Source: Microbulbifer sp. MI-G
GTDB taxonomy: Bacteria; Pseudomonadota; Gammaproteobacteria; Pseudomonadales; Cellvibrionaceae
Length of the DNA: 64,000 nucleotides
Direction of reading: 5' to 3'
Assembly: GCF_030440425.1 (NCBI RefSeq)
Contig: NZ_CP098023.1
Coordinates: 2,345,501 to 2,409,500 of the forward strand
Shown here: positions 48,731 to 59,104 of the stretch, piece after piece
Numbering within the stretch: position 1 is the stretch's first letter
How the letters are laid out: every line of letters begins with the position of its first letter
Notes under the pieces: model-generated
Seen by the model: the letters and a program-made list of their open reading frames with translations, nothing else
The model's database searches: none
What the model was told of the DNA's origin: nothing
Made by a program: the position numbers and the translations under genes

Positions 48731-51636
48731 TTGAGCAACTCACATCCCGCATTTGAACTGGTTACCAACGCAGAAATCGATTCTCTCGGCGTGTGCGTCG
48801 AGGAATATCGCCATGTCACCACCGGTGCCCAGCACCTGCATATTGCCGCAGACAACCCGGAGAATGTTTTCCTGTTGGCACTGCGCACAGTGCCCGGGGA
48901 CTCCACCGGAGTGGCGCATATCCTTGAGCACACCGCACTGTGTGGCAGTGACAAGTATCCGGTGCGGGATCCCTTCTTTATGATGATCCGCCGCTCTCTC
49001 AATACCTTTATGAACGCTTTCACCAGTTCCGACTGGACCGCCTACCCCTTTGCCAGCCAGAATCGCAAGGATTTCGACAACCTGCTCAGCGTTTATTTGG
49101 ATGCGGTTTTCTTTGCGCGACTGGACCCACTGGATTTTGCCCAGGAAGGGCATCGACTGGAATTCTCCGAAGCCGGTAACCCCGACAGCGATCTGGTGTA
49201 CAAGGGTGTGGTCTTTAATGAGATGAAAGGCGCCATGAGTTCCGTCAGCGCCCAGCTTTGGCACACCCTCAGTAAGTATCTGTTCCCCACCACCACTTAT
49301 CACTACAACTCCGGTGGTGAACCAACCGATATCCCCAAACTCAGTTACGAACAGCTGGTCGCTTTTTATCGCAGCCACTATCACCCGAGCAACGCTATCT
49401 TTATGACCTTCGGCGATATTCCCGCCGCAGAGCACCAGGCGGCATTCGAGGAAAGGGCCCTGCACAAGTTCGAGCAACTGGAAAAAGCCATCGCTGTCGG
49501 CCGCGAGGATCGCTACCAGGCACCGCTCAAAGTGGAGGAACACTACCCCCTGAACGGCGAGGAACCCAGTGGCAAAACCCATATCGTCCTGAGCTGGCTG
49601 CTGGGTGATGTCACCGACCAGGAAGAGGCCCTGACGGCGCACCTGCTCGCCGGCGTACTGCTGGACAATAGCGCCTCACCCCTCATGAAACTGCTGGAGA
49701 CCACCGATCTGGGCACTGCCCCCTCTCCGCTGGTGGGGCTGGATGATTCCCAGCGTGAACTGGTATTTGTCTGCGGTATTGAGGGCAGTGAACGGGAGCA
49801 CGCCGACGAGTTCGAGAAACAGGTACTTGCAATACTGACAGAAGTTGCGCAAAACGGCATCCCCTACGAACAGGTTGCTGCAAGCTTGCACCAGTTGGAA
49901 TTACAGCAGCGCGAGATTGGCGGCGACGGCTACCCCTATGGTTTGCAGCTGATCCTGACTGCCCTGACCGGCGCCACCCATCGCGGCGATGCCATCGGCC
50001 TGCTGAATATCGACACCACCCTGGAGAGACTGCGCGAACAGATCAAGGACCCGACCTTTATTGCCGGCAAAGCCCGTGCACTGCTGCTGGAAAACCAGCA
50101 CCGTGTGCGCCTGGTACTGAGCCCCGATGACCAGCTGGCAACACGCCGCGCGCGGGCGGAAAAAGACCAGCTTGCGCAGATCAAATCGCGCCTCAGTGAA
50201 AAAGACCGAAGCCATATTATCGAGACCACCAGGGCGCTGGCAGACCGGCAAAACCGCGAGGACGATGCCTCAATCCTGCCAAAAGTTGGCGTTGAGGATA
50301 TTCCCGCGGAACTGCCGGACGTAGAGGGTGAAAAGACCTCCTTGGGAGCGCAAAAACTGACCCGCTACAGCGCTGGTACCAACGGCCTTGTCTACCAGCA
50401 GATGGTGTGCGCCCTGCCGGAACTCAGTGAGGAGGAACACCAGCTGCTCCCCTACTACTGTCAAATCCTGAGTGAAGTTGGCCTGGGGGACAGAGACTAC
50501 CTGCAAGTCCAGCAGTGGCAGACCCGCGTGGCCGGTGCATTGCACGGTTTCACCAGCAGCCGTACCGCCATCGACAACCTCGATACTCTATCCGGTCACT
50601 TTATCCTGTCCGGTAAAGCGCTGGCACGCAACCAGGGTGCATTGACCAACCTGATGCAGGCCACCATGGAGCAAGTGCGTTTCGATGAGTCCGCCCGCAT
50701 CCGGGAATTACTGCAACAGACCCTGGCCCGCCGCGAGCAGGGCGTTGTCGACAATGGCCACGCCCTCGCCATGGCCGCGGCCAGCGCGGGGTACAATCGC
50801 GCCGCTTTTGAAAGCCACGCCAGTGGCGGTCTGCTCGGTTTGCGCAATCTCAAGGGGCTGGTACGCGATCTCGAGCACAAAGCAGGACTGCAGAAGCTCT
50901 CCACGCAGTTCCAGGCGATCCACCGGAAAATTCTTGCCGCACCACGCCAGTTCCTGTTGATTGGCGAGGCGGAAAAGCTCGACGACTTTAGCCAGGCCTT
51001 GTCGCCACTCACTGCCACCCCCACTGAAGCGCCAGCCAATCCCGAGGCACCTTTTGAATACAAACACATACAGGCCCTTTGGATCGTCAACAGCCAAGTA
51101 AATTTCTGTGCCAAGGCGTATGCCACTGTTCCGCTATCACATTCTGATGCAGCGCCGCTTTCCGTATTGGGTGGCTTTTTGCGCAATGGCTTCCTGCACC
51201 GCGCTATCCGCGAACGGGGGTGCCTATGGCAGTGGTGCGGCCCAGGACAGCAATATTGGTGTATTTCGCTTTTTCTCTTACCGAGACCCACGCCTGGGGA
51301 AACCCTGGACGATTTTGATGCGTCCCTGAAGTGGCTGGCAGCGGGGAAGCACAAAGCCGAACAGGTGGAAGAAGCGATTCTCGGCGTCATCGGCGGACTG
51401 GACAAGCCCGGCTCACCCGCCGGAGAGGCCAAAAGAATTTTCACTCCGCCCTGTACGGTCGCAGCCACGCAGTGCGCCAGGCGTTTCGCAAGCAGGTAAC
51501 GGAGGTGACCCTGGCAGACCTGCAGCGAGTAGCCGCCACTTATCTGGACCCGAACAGGGCCAGCGTCGCCGTTGTTACCGGCCCCCAGGGCCGCAGTGGA
51601 GGCCTACAGCTGGGCCTGCTGGAAGAACAGCTCTAG
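48731..51636 (+). CDS. M16C metalloprotease (PreP/presequence-protease type), frameshifted near the 3' end
   Basis: About 968 residues when repaired. The inverted zinc motif HILEH (about 63-67) is followed by TALCGSDKYPVRDPFFMMIRRSLNTFMNAFTSSDWTAYPFAS, the PreP-type N-terminal hallmark. It degrades oligopeptides. TTG start. Near 51215 (G5), 51297 (G4) and 51434 (A4) the frame shifts: GGAYGSGAAQDSNIGVFRFF lies one frame over between the first two points, and the C terminus NFHSALYGRSHAVRQAF...GLLEEQL lies in another frame after the third, ending at 51636. Unrepaired, translation stops at 51499. All three sites are homopolymers, so errors in the assembly are as likely as real decay. Confidence 0.8.
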
Positions 51637-52079
51637 CAAAGGTGCTTCACTGGTGTTGGTGTTAGCTGGGGGCCAGCGCACTTGCGATAGCATTGGGCTC
51701 AACCCGGAGGATTTTCTCCAGCAGGAACCGGTGACCCCGGTTCTGAAGTTGACCTACCCGGCCCAACCTGTCCCTGGAATAACCGGCAGCTTGTCCGTTA
51801 CCCTGAGGGATATGTCCTTGTGTGGTTTGGGCAGAGCTTTGGTTTGCCCGGACTCGCCCCCACCACCTGACAGGAAATACGTTGTAGAGGCGACCAACCA
51901 CCCCCCTCCCCGCCATTGGACAAGTGCCAGGGAACACCTGGAGCAGCTGAAAGCTAATTGACTTGCAGTTTACCGGTTTCTAGGACACAAAAAAGCCGCT
52001 CACAGAAGAGCGGCAGTAAATGCGCAGGTTTTCAACTGAATCTATCTCCAACCCGGTCAGCTGAGCGCCGGATCAAGCG
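51637..52079. other. Intergenic interval behind the M16C gene
   Basis: 443 bp. A plus-strand frame (51572-51961) is open but overlaps the protease end and has no domain or ribosome site, so I do not call it. The only clear element is the terminator at 51988-52014. Confidence 0.4.
51988..52014 (-). terminator. Terminator of the TonB-receptor gene
   Basis: The minus strand reads GCCGCTC-TTCTGT-GAGCGGC followed by T6. It lies 66 bp beyond the receptor's stop. Confidence 0.85.
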
Positions 52080-54257
52080 CTAGAAATCGTAATTGAACGC
52101 CAATGCCAGGGTGCGCGGAGCGCCGTAAAAACCTGTTTGGAAAGGCGCGCCAAAATCATAACCGGCAATGCGGTAGGTTTTATCGCTGAGATTTTTACCG
52201 ATCAGGCTGGCACTCCAGTTGCCTGATCCCGGGTAATAGGTTGCAGTGGCATCCACCAGGGTATAAGCCTTCTGATCGAGAATACCCGGCGTTTCAAAAA
52301 TCTGCGTATCCGCACGGTAGGATACCGATGGATTGAACACCAGTTCGCCGTCGGCCATGGGGACAGACCAGTTCAACTGCACCATCGCTGTGGTATCTGG
52401 CGTATTCTGCATATCAAATGTATCGGCGATATTTTCACCGCCGCTCTGGAACTCGATAAATTTCGCATCAATTAGACCGAGGACCGCATTGGCCGTCAGA
52501 TTGTCCGTCACCGCCAAAGAAGCTTCCAGCTCGAGGCCCTGGATACGGGCCTCGCCGGCATTCAGCACCGCACTGGCAAAACCGCCACCGGGAACCAGCG
52601 TCTGGGTGGTAACCTGCATATCCGTGTAATCGGCCCGGAACAGGGCGCCGTTAAGGCGCAGGCGGTTGCCCAGCAAATCCAGCTTCCAGCCCAATTCTGC
52701 ACTGTCAACCGTTTCCGGGTCATAGCCGTCGACAGTTTCCGGATTTACGCTCGCATCTCCGCGCATATCAAAACCACCGGATTTAAAGCCCGCGCTGTAG
52801 GACAGATACACCATGGCATTGTCACTAATCTGGTAGTCGATACCCATACGCGGAGAAAACTGGCCCCAGTCGTTCTCACCGGTGTAATCCGTCAAAGCCG
52901 CCAGAAAAACCGGATCGGGGGTATCGGCATAGTAAAGGGCATGGGAAAAATCACTGCCGAGTCCCAAGTAGTTACCCTTAAATACCGCTGCCTGTTTTTT
53001 GTCTCTGGTGTAGCGGCCGCCCAGATTCAAGTTCCACTGGTCTGCAAACTGCCAATTGTAATGCGCATAGGCGGAAATACTCCGGGTATCCACCTTACCG
53101 GCCACTTTCTGGGTAAACCCGGCCGGCGCCGCAAGATAGCCCAGCACTGCATCGAAAGCGCCGGAGGCGGTACCGTCATAGTAGTAAATACCACCCACCA
53201 GATCTGCGTTATCCCCCTGCCACAAGAGCTGGAACTCCTGCGTAAACTGCTTGTCGTCGTAGATCGCAGGGACGTCAAACCAGGCACCCTGGGTGCTATC
53301 AAAATCGATCACAGTGTCGGTATTACCCTCCCGCCTGGCAGTGATGGACTTCACAGTAATCGCGCTGGAAACCTCATACTCGACGGCCAGGGATACACCG
53401 GAGGTCTCGACCAGGTTATCACTGGGCAAATTGGTCTCGGTATCATATACACTATCGAGGATCGGCTCACCGGCAAGGCCCGGACCAAAGCGGTGGCCGT
53501 GCTTTGAGGCGGACTTGTCCTTGGTATGATCCGCGGCCAGGCGCACCCACAGCCTCTCACTCGGATTGATTTCCACAGATATGCGACCGCTCACAATATC
53601 CTTGTTGTACTGGTCTTCACCGGTAATCACATTTTCGCCAAAGCCATCGCGCTGAAATGTGGCAACAGCACCGCTGACATAGACAGTATCCGATAGCGCG
53701 GTTTGCCCGGACACTTTCAGATCGCGCTGATTGTAACTGCCAAGGGCCGCGCTGAAGCTCAGTTCACTGTCACCGGTGAGGCGCTTGGTCACATATTTGA
53801 CTGCACCGCCGATGGTATTTTTGCCGTACAGGGTACCCTGGGGACCACGCAGCACTTCAATGGAAGCCACGTCATACAAATCCATCACGGCGCCCTGGGG
53901 GCGAGCGATATAAATATCGTCGACATAAATACCAACACCCGGCTCGAAGCCCCACAGGGGGTCCTGCTGGCCAATACCGCGCACAAATGCCGTCAGCGTG
54001 GAATTGGTGCCCCGGCTGGTCTGCAAAGTGGTGTTGGGCGCAAGTTTTTGCAGGTCGGTAACATCGGTGACGCCATTTTGCTGTAGTGCATCCTCATCGA
54101 ATGCACTCACGGCCACGGGTACCTCCTGCAGGGACTGTTGGCGTTTTTGTGCCGTCACGATAATTTCTTCCAGTACCGGTTCGGCAGAAGCGAAACTAAC
54201 ACCACTGGCCAGCAGAATGCCGGCAGCTAGCGGATTGAATTTGCTGTTGGGGCCCAT
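52080..54257 (-). CDS. TonB-dependent outer-membrane receptor (725 aa)
   Basis: Signal peptide MGPNSKFNPLAAGILLASGV (cleavage near FASA), TonB-box-like EEIIVTAQKRQQSLQEVPVAV, then the plug domain (FDEDALQQNGVTDVTDLQKLAPN...YVDDIYIARPQGAVMDLYDVASIEVLRGPQGTLYGKNTIGGAVKYVTK) and a 22-strand barrel ending in the terminal Phe (LALAFNYDF). It imports a substrate too large or scarce for porins. It is divergent from the SSS-kinase and beside 3-hydroxybutyrate genes, so oligo-3-hydroxybutyrate is a plausible substrate (inference). The ATG at 54257 has a GGGAGAGG ribosome site. Confidence 0.93.
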   Translation of the reverse strand: MGPNSKFNPLAAGILLASGVSFASAEPVLEEIIVTAQKRQQSLQEVPVAVSAFDEDALQQNGVTDVTDLQKLAPNTTLQTSRGTNSTLTAFVRGIGQQDPLWGFEPGVGIYVDDIYIARPQGAVMDLYDVASIEVLRGPQGTLYGKNTIGGAVKYVTKRLTGDSELSFSAALGSYNQRDLKVSGQTALSDTVYVSGAVATFQRDGFGENVITGEDQYNKDIVSGRISVEINPSERLWVRLAADHTKDKSASKHGHRFGPGLAGEPILDSVYDTETNLPSDNLVETSGVSLAVEYEVSSAITVKSITARREGNTDTVIDFDSTQGAWFDVPAIYDDKQFTQEFQLLWQGDNADLVGGIYYYDGTASGAFDAVLGYLAAPAGFTQKVAGKVDTRSISAYAHYNWQFADQWNLNLGGRYTRDKKQAAVFKGNYLGLGSDFSHALYYADTPDPVFLAALTDYTGENDWGQFSPRMGIDYQISDNAMVYLSYSAGFKSGGFDMRGDASVNPETVDGYDPETVDSAELGWKLDLLGNRLRLNGALFRADYTDMQVTTQTLVPGGGFASAVLNAGEARIQGLELEASLAVTDNLTANAVLGLIDAKFIEFQSGGENIADTFDMQNTPDTTAMVQLNWSVPMADGELVFNPSVSYRADTQIFETPGILDQKAYTLVDATATYYPGSGNWSASLIGKNLSDKTYRIAGYDFGAPFQTGFYGAPRTLALAFNYDF

Positions 54258-54370
54258 GATCCTCTCCCTCAAGATCTAAATGATTCTTATTTCGGTATTA
54301 CTGTGATCTGCAGAATATACAACCGATCCTGAACTCCGACTCTACCGACTTGTAGTGTCCTTGCCTGCTA

Positions 54371-54384
54371 GACCAAGGTATGAG
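54371..54384. promoter_or_regulatory. Shared 14-bp motif GACCAAGGTATGAG (copy 1)
   Basis: It occurs in the divergent control region between the TonB receptor and the kinase gene, 70 bp before the kinase ATG. The identical 14-mer lies at 61607-61620 upstream of the 3-hydroxybutyrate dehydrogenase gene. ACC-N2-GGT is a partial palindrome. A candidate site for the local LuxR-type response regulator. Confidence 0.5.
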
Positions 54385-54453
54385 TTCAAACTGCTGTGAA
54401 CAGGTGCCTTTGGTGGCGACAGGTAGTATATTGGCTCTCAACGCGCTCAAATA

Positions 54454-57400
54454 ATGACCAAATCGGATGCCGTTGTGTTTAGCTTGATGACTCTGGCTGT
54501 TTTGGGTCTGGCTTACCTGCTGCTGCTTTTCGCGGTGGCCTTTTGGGGAGACCGGCTACCAGTCCGCCGTATAGGTTCCGTCAAACCCCTACTGCTTGCC
54601 CTGGCCGGCACCTATACCAGTGCCTGGATGTTTTTCGGCACCCCGGCGCAGGCTGTTGAAGACGGCTGGTTGCTGCCCCCCACGTTTGTTGGCGCTACCC
54701 TAATGCTCGCTTTCGGCGCGCCCTTGCTGCGCCGCTTTGTCAAACTGACCAAGCAACAGGGCTGCACCTCTATCGCCGACTTTATCAGCGCCCAGTATGG
54801 CGGCTCGCAACTACTGGCAGCGGTGGTGGCGGCAGTCGCACTGGTGGCCGTATTGCCCTATTTGGCACTACAATTGCGTGCGATCAGTGACAGTTTCCTG
54901 CTGCTGACCGACGCCTCGGTATCTTTCACGCCCACTATCACACTGGTGATCGGAGTTACCCTGGGCCTGTTCGCATTGATGTTCGGTACCCGCAATATCG
55001 ACAGCGGAGCGCACCGCAACGGCATGCTGATGGCCGTGGCGCTGGAGGCCCTGATAAAAATCCTCGCTTTTGTCGCTGTCGGCTACTATGCCACCCACCT
55101 GTTGTTCGATGGCCCCTGGGATCTTGCCCGCAGTGCACTCAACAGTGAGCGATTGCAACTGCTGGCGGCGAGCCGCCCGGCAGATACTGGCTTTTTTGCC
55201 ACCATCGTGCTGGGTATGGCGGCCATGTTCTGTCTCCCGCGCCAGTTCCATATTCTGATGATCGAAAGCGACAGCGATAAGGATATCCACACGCTGCGCA
55301 AATTGATTCCATTCTACCTGGGTATACTGACCCTATTTATTGCTCCAGTGGGCTACGCTGGCTACCTTTGGCTGCCCGCTCACTACGATAACCCCGAGCG
55401 CTTCGTACTGGCTCTGCCGCTCGAAAGCGGGAATCCAGGCCTGGCACTCCTGGCGTTTATCGGTGGCCTGTCGGCCGGCGCCAGCATGATTATTGTCGCT
55501 ACCATCGCCCTGTCCACCATGATTGCCAACACCATGGTGGTCCCCTGGTGGCTACAGCGGGCCCAGCAAACGCCGCAGCAGGCGCCGCAGCAGGCCTTGG
55601 GGCATAACCTGCGCCGGGTGCGCCGCGTGATTATCGCCGGCATTATGGGCTGTGCCCTGTTGGTGAATGCCAGCATGGGGGCAGAGGTCCGCCTGGGCAC
55701 TTTTGGATTGTTGTCGCTGGTACTGGTAGCGCAATTGGCCCCGGCCATGATTGCGAGCCTCTATTGGCGCCGGGCGCGCGCTGAGGGCGTTGTTGCAGGG
55801 CTACTCGCCGGTACCGCTGTGTGGACAGTCTCTCCTCTGGCAAATGCCCTGGGATACCCAGACCTCTTGGGCAGGGCGCTCGGTTTCAGCGCGCTCACCA
55901 TCGGTTGTGTACTGGGCCTGGGCCTGAACACCCTACTTTTGTGGTGTGTATCCCAATGGTACAACCACCACTCGACGACCACAGCCGCCCGTGACGAATC
56001 ACCGGGCCAGTTGGATAAAAACGCCTTGTTTCGCCTGCTGGCGCGCTTTATCGGTGCCGATGCCGCGCACAAAACCTTTGCAGGGGTTAAAAACCGGCAA
56101 ACTGGCGACAAAGCCCTCTTCACCCCGTACCGGGACATAACGGAAAAAGTACTCGCCGGTATTGTCGGCTCCTCCAGTGCACAGCGCCTGCTGCGGGAGC
56201 TGGGCAGCGCGAAAGCGCCGGCTATCGATGCGGCGTCGGAGATCTATCGATTTGGCCGCAGCCTGCTGCAGAGCAGTATCGACAATATTGAGCAGGGTAT
56301 CAGCGTAATCGACGGCAACCTGAATCTGGTGGCCTGGAACCGCCGCTACCTGGCACTGTTTCACTACCCGGGGCCTTTGATCTATGTCGGCCAACCCGTC
56401 GCCGAGTTGGTGCGCTACAACGCCGAACGCGGTGAATGCGGCCCGGGCGCGGTCGAAGAGCACGTGCGCAAGCGGGTGGCGCATTTGCGCCGCGGCACCG
56501 CCTACAAGGTGCGCCGCTATCGCCGGGATGGCACGGTGCTGGAGATTCGCGGTATGCCATTGCCAGAAGGCGGCTTTGTCACCACTTACACCGATATTTC
56601 CGACTACGCGCACGCAGTTCGGGAACTGGAAGACATCCGCAATTCCCTGGAACAGAAAGTGTCTCAGCGCACCGCAGAAATTGAACGGGTCAACCGCGAT
56701 TTACAGGAGGCCATGGCCAGTAAAACCCGCTTCCTGGCTTCGGCGAGCCACGACCTGGTACAACCGCTCAATGCCAGCCGGTTGTTCTTGGACGCACTGG
56801 CTGGACACGACCTGGACAGTGACAGCCGCACCCTGGTGCACCGAACCGACGATGCCCTGCATGCAGCTGAACGCCTGATTACCGACATGCTGCAACTGGC
56901 GCGGATGGACGCCGGAGATATCAAGCCACAACTGCAGCCGCTCGCCCTCTCCAGTATTCTCGATGTGGCAGTGGCCGAGGCCCGTTTGCAGTTGCGCCAA
57001 AAAGCGGGGCCAACGCTCCAGCTGCGCTATCGCCCCAGCTCGTACTGGGTGGCCAGCGACCCGAACATGTTGCGCCGGGTGGTGCAGAATCTGTTGGAGA
57101 ATGCAATCAAATATACCCGCCACGGCGGTATTCTGATCGGTTGCCGCACCCGTGGAGATCACCTGTGCCTGGAAATCTGGGATACCGGCGTGGGCATTGC
57201 GCCAGAGCAGCAAAACGCTATCTTTGAAGAGTTTACCCGCCTGGGCGGTGCCAGTGAAGGCCACGGTTACGGCCTGGGTCTCGCCACCGTCAAGCGCCTG
57301 TGTCACCTGCTCAAAACCCCGCTGGCCCTGCGCTCGCGCGTGGGCCACGGCAGTGTCTTCAGGCTGAGCCTGACGAGAACCGGGGTGCTGCCCGGCCCCC

Positions 57401-57813
57401 CGGCGGTGGCAGTGACCGGTCCGGGGGCGGCGCAACCCATACACCTGCAGGTGCTGTGTATCGACAACGAACCGCGGGTACTGCAGGCCATGCAGGCGCT
57501 GTTGCAGGGGTGGGGTTGCGCGATCCGGGTCAGCACGGGCCGACAGACCCGGGACTTGACCCTGCCAGACGTTATGCTGATGGACTACCATCTCGACGAT
57601 GCCACCAACGGCATCGCCCTGGCCCGGCAGTTGTTCGTGCAATGGGGAGGCGGCTGCCCCTGTATCGTGATCTCCGCTGAGAATACCGACCAGGTGCGCA
57701 CCCGCGCCCAGCACGCTGGATTTTACTTTCTGCAAAAACCCATCCGGCCCGCCGCGCTGCGCGCTTTGCTGAGTAGCATCGCCCAGCAAAGCATTCCTAC
57801 CAAGGTCGAATAG
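54454..57813 (+). CDS. SSS-domain hybrid sensor histidine kinase, CrbS/MxtR-like (1119 aa)
   Basis: Residues 1-520 form a sodium:solute symporter-like membrane domain (SVKPLLLALAGTYTSAWMFFGTPAQAVEDGW). A PAS domain (about 605-705, NIEQGISVIDGNLNLVAWNRRYLALF) follows, then HisKA with the phospho-His in FLASASHDLVQPLNASRLF (about 765), HATPase with NLLENAIKYT (about 883), DTGVGIAPEQQNAIF and GYGLGLATVKRL, and a C-terminal receiver with Asp in MLMDYHLDD (about 1044). It matches the CrbS/MxtR kinases that pair with a LuxR-type regulator (encoded at 60056) and control acetate-type carbon use. The transporter-like domain probably senses or binds a small carboxylate. Confidence 0.93.
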   Translation: MTKSDAVVFSLMTLAVLGLAYLLLLFAVAFWGDRLPVRRIGSVKPLLLALAGTYTSAWMFFGTPAQAVEDGWLLPPTFVGATLMLAFGAPLLRRFVKLTKQQGCTSIADFISAQYGGSQLLAAVVAAVALVAVLPYLALQLRAISDSFLLLTDASVSFTPTITLVIGVTLGLFALMFGTRNIDSGAHRNGMLMAVALEALIKILAFVAVGYYATHLLFDGPWDLARSALNSERLQLLAASRPADTGFFATIVLGMAAMFCLPRQFHILMIESDSDKDIHTLRKLIPFYLGILTLFIAPVGYAGYLWLPAHYDNPERFVLALPLESGNPGLALLAFIGGLSAGASMIIVATIALSTMIANTMVVPWWLQRAQQTPQQAPQQALGHNLRRVRRVIIAGIMGCALLVNASMGAEVRLGTFGLLSLVLVAQLAPAMIASLYWRRARAEGVVAGLLAGTAVWTVSPLANALGYPDLLGRALGFSALTIGCVLGLGLNTLLLWCVSQWYNHHSTTTAARDESPGQLDKNALFRLLARFIGADAAHKTFAGVKNRQTGDKALFTPYRDITEKVLAGIVGSSSAQRLLRELGSAKAPAIDAASEIYRFGRSLLQSSIDNIEQGISVIDGNLNLVAWNRRYLALFHYPGPLIYVGQPVAELVRYNAERGECGPGAVEEHVRKRVAHLRRGTAYKVRRYRRDGTVLEIRGMPLPEGGFVTTYTDISDYAHAVRELEDIRNSLEQKVSQRTAEIERVNRDLQEAMASKTRFLASASHDLVQPLNASRLFLDALAGHDLDSDSRTLVHRTDDALHAAERLITDMLQLARMDAGDIKPQLQPLALSSILDVAVAEARLQLRQKAGPTLQLRYRPSSYWVASDPNMLRRVVQNLLENAIKYTRHGGILIGCRTRGDHLCLEIWDTGVGIAPEQQNAIFEEFTRLGGASEGHGYGLGLATVKRLCHLLKTPLALRSRVGHGSVFRLSLTRTGVLPGPPAVAVTGPGAAQPIHLQVLCIDNEPRVLQAMQALLQGWGCAIRVSTGRQTRDLTLPDVMLMDYHLDDATNGIALARQLFVQWGGGCPCIVISAENTDQVRTRAQHAGFYFLQKPIRPAALRALLSSIAQQSIPTKVE

Positions 57814-57904
57814 TCGGCGCACAGCGGGTGCGATAGCGTATGGTCTGAGGCCACAACAACCACTATAACCACAAGCGCGGCACGCTTTGCACTGTGAATA
57901 ACCT

Positions 57905-59104
57905 ATGAGAAAAATTATTGTAGAAGCCTTGATGTTCAGCGCCTACGCGCTGTTTGCGGCGAGTTGGGTGGCCGGGGCCATTCTCACACCGGAAATTCAA
58001 CAGTCGTTTGCCCAGGAGGGTCTCGCCAACGCCAGTTGGGGCAGCAATGCCATTACTCTGGCAAAGATTCTCGGCAACCTGGCCGCTGCCATGGTGCTGG
58101 TCAAACTCGGCATTCGCTATGCGTTCACCACCGCCATTTTGCTGATTGCCGCCGGCGGCCTGGGGGCCTTTGCGGACAGTTACAACGGTTGGTTACTATC
58201 CCGATTGGCCCTTGGACTCGGGGGTGCCCTGGCGATTGTGTATTTTAATCCGGTGGTCCTGCACTACTTCAGGCCCAGCGAACGCCCGGTGGTGAACGGA
58301 ATAAACGCCGCTGCGTTCAATACCGGAAATTTGCTCGCGTTGCTGACAACCAGCATCCTGTTGCCATGGCTTGGCAGCTGGGAAAACCTGATACTGCTCT
58401 ACGGTGCCATGGTCGCCAGCCTCGCGCTCCTCTGGTGGCTCTGCGCCGAGTCCATTCCCCTGGCCGGCAACAGCACGGATTCCGTACAGACGCGACCCTA
58501 CCGTCTGCGCGAAGGACTGACAGATCCTTTCAACTGGTGGCTGCCGCTGGCCTACTGTGGCGTACTTTTCTGCTATATCGCCGTGTTTGCGCTCTTTCCA
58601 CTGCTCGATACCTTCGCGGTACAGAGCACCCACTTGTCCGCGGTAATGATAGCCACAGGGATGGTGGGTACTGTGGCCGGTATCGTCACCACCAAGCGTC
58701 TGCCGATGCGACTGCCGGTGATTCGCGCCAGTGGCGCTGCACTGACGCTCAGTGCAACGGCAATGATTGTCACCAGCTCTCCCACCATTGCCTATAGCGC
58801 CGCGGCAATGGCAGGCTTTTTTATGTTTCTGCCGATGACGGCTCTGGTCACCCTGCCCCAGGAGCTACCGGGCATGACGCCTGCGCGCATCACTGTCATC
58901 TTCGGGATGTTCTGGTCCATTGCTTACGGTATCGAAACTTTGTTGATGTGGGGCGCGACCACTATTGCGGATGTCAGCGGAATAGCCGCCAGCGCTGCCT
59001 GGATCGCCGTAGTCTGCTCAGCATCGTTATTTGCTGTCTCCTTCAAACTGCCGGAGACAGGAACCGCCGCCAACACCGAGAGAAGCGTCAATGCCAACAC
59101 TTGA
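57905..59104 (+). CDS. MFS transporter (399 aa)
   Basis: Twelve helices of the major facilitator fold with the usual central loop (about residues 190-210: ESIPLAGNSTDSVQTRPYRLREGL). Motif-A region is weak (AAMVLVKLGIRYAFTTAI). Close in style to CynX/NarK-like carriers. It is 91 bp after the kinase and overlaps the downstream hydrolase by 14 bp, so the three are probably co-transcribed. A 3-hydroxybutyrate or oligomer carrier is the contextual guess. Confidence 0.88.
   Translation: MRKIIVEALMFSAYALFAASWVAGAILTPEIQQSFAQEGLANASWGSNAITLAKILGNLAAAMVLVKLGIRYAFTTAILLIAAGGLGAFADSYNGWLLSRLALGLGGALAIVYFNPVVLHYFRPSERPVVNGINAAAFNTGNLLALLTTSILLPWLGSWENLILLYGAMVASLALLWWLCAESIPLAGNSTDSVQTRPYRLREGLTDPFNWWLPLAYCGVLFCYIAVFALFPLLDTFAVQSTHLSAVMIATGMVGTVAGIVTTKRLPMRLPVIRASGAALTLSATAMIVTSSPTIAYSAAAMAGFFMFLPMTALVTLPQELPGMTPARITVIFGMFWSIAYGIETLLMWGATTIADVSGIAASAAWIAVVCSASLFAVSFKLPETGTAANTERSVNANT

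Noticed and set aside
51572..51961. Possible 129-aa gene after the M16C protease
   Set aside because: It overlaps the protease's true end, has no ribosome site, and its Pro-rich composition matches no family.
56701..57822. Minus-strand open frame (373 codons) opposite the sensor kinase
   Set aside because: A shadow of the kinase and receiver domains without its own signals.
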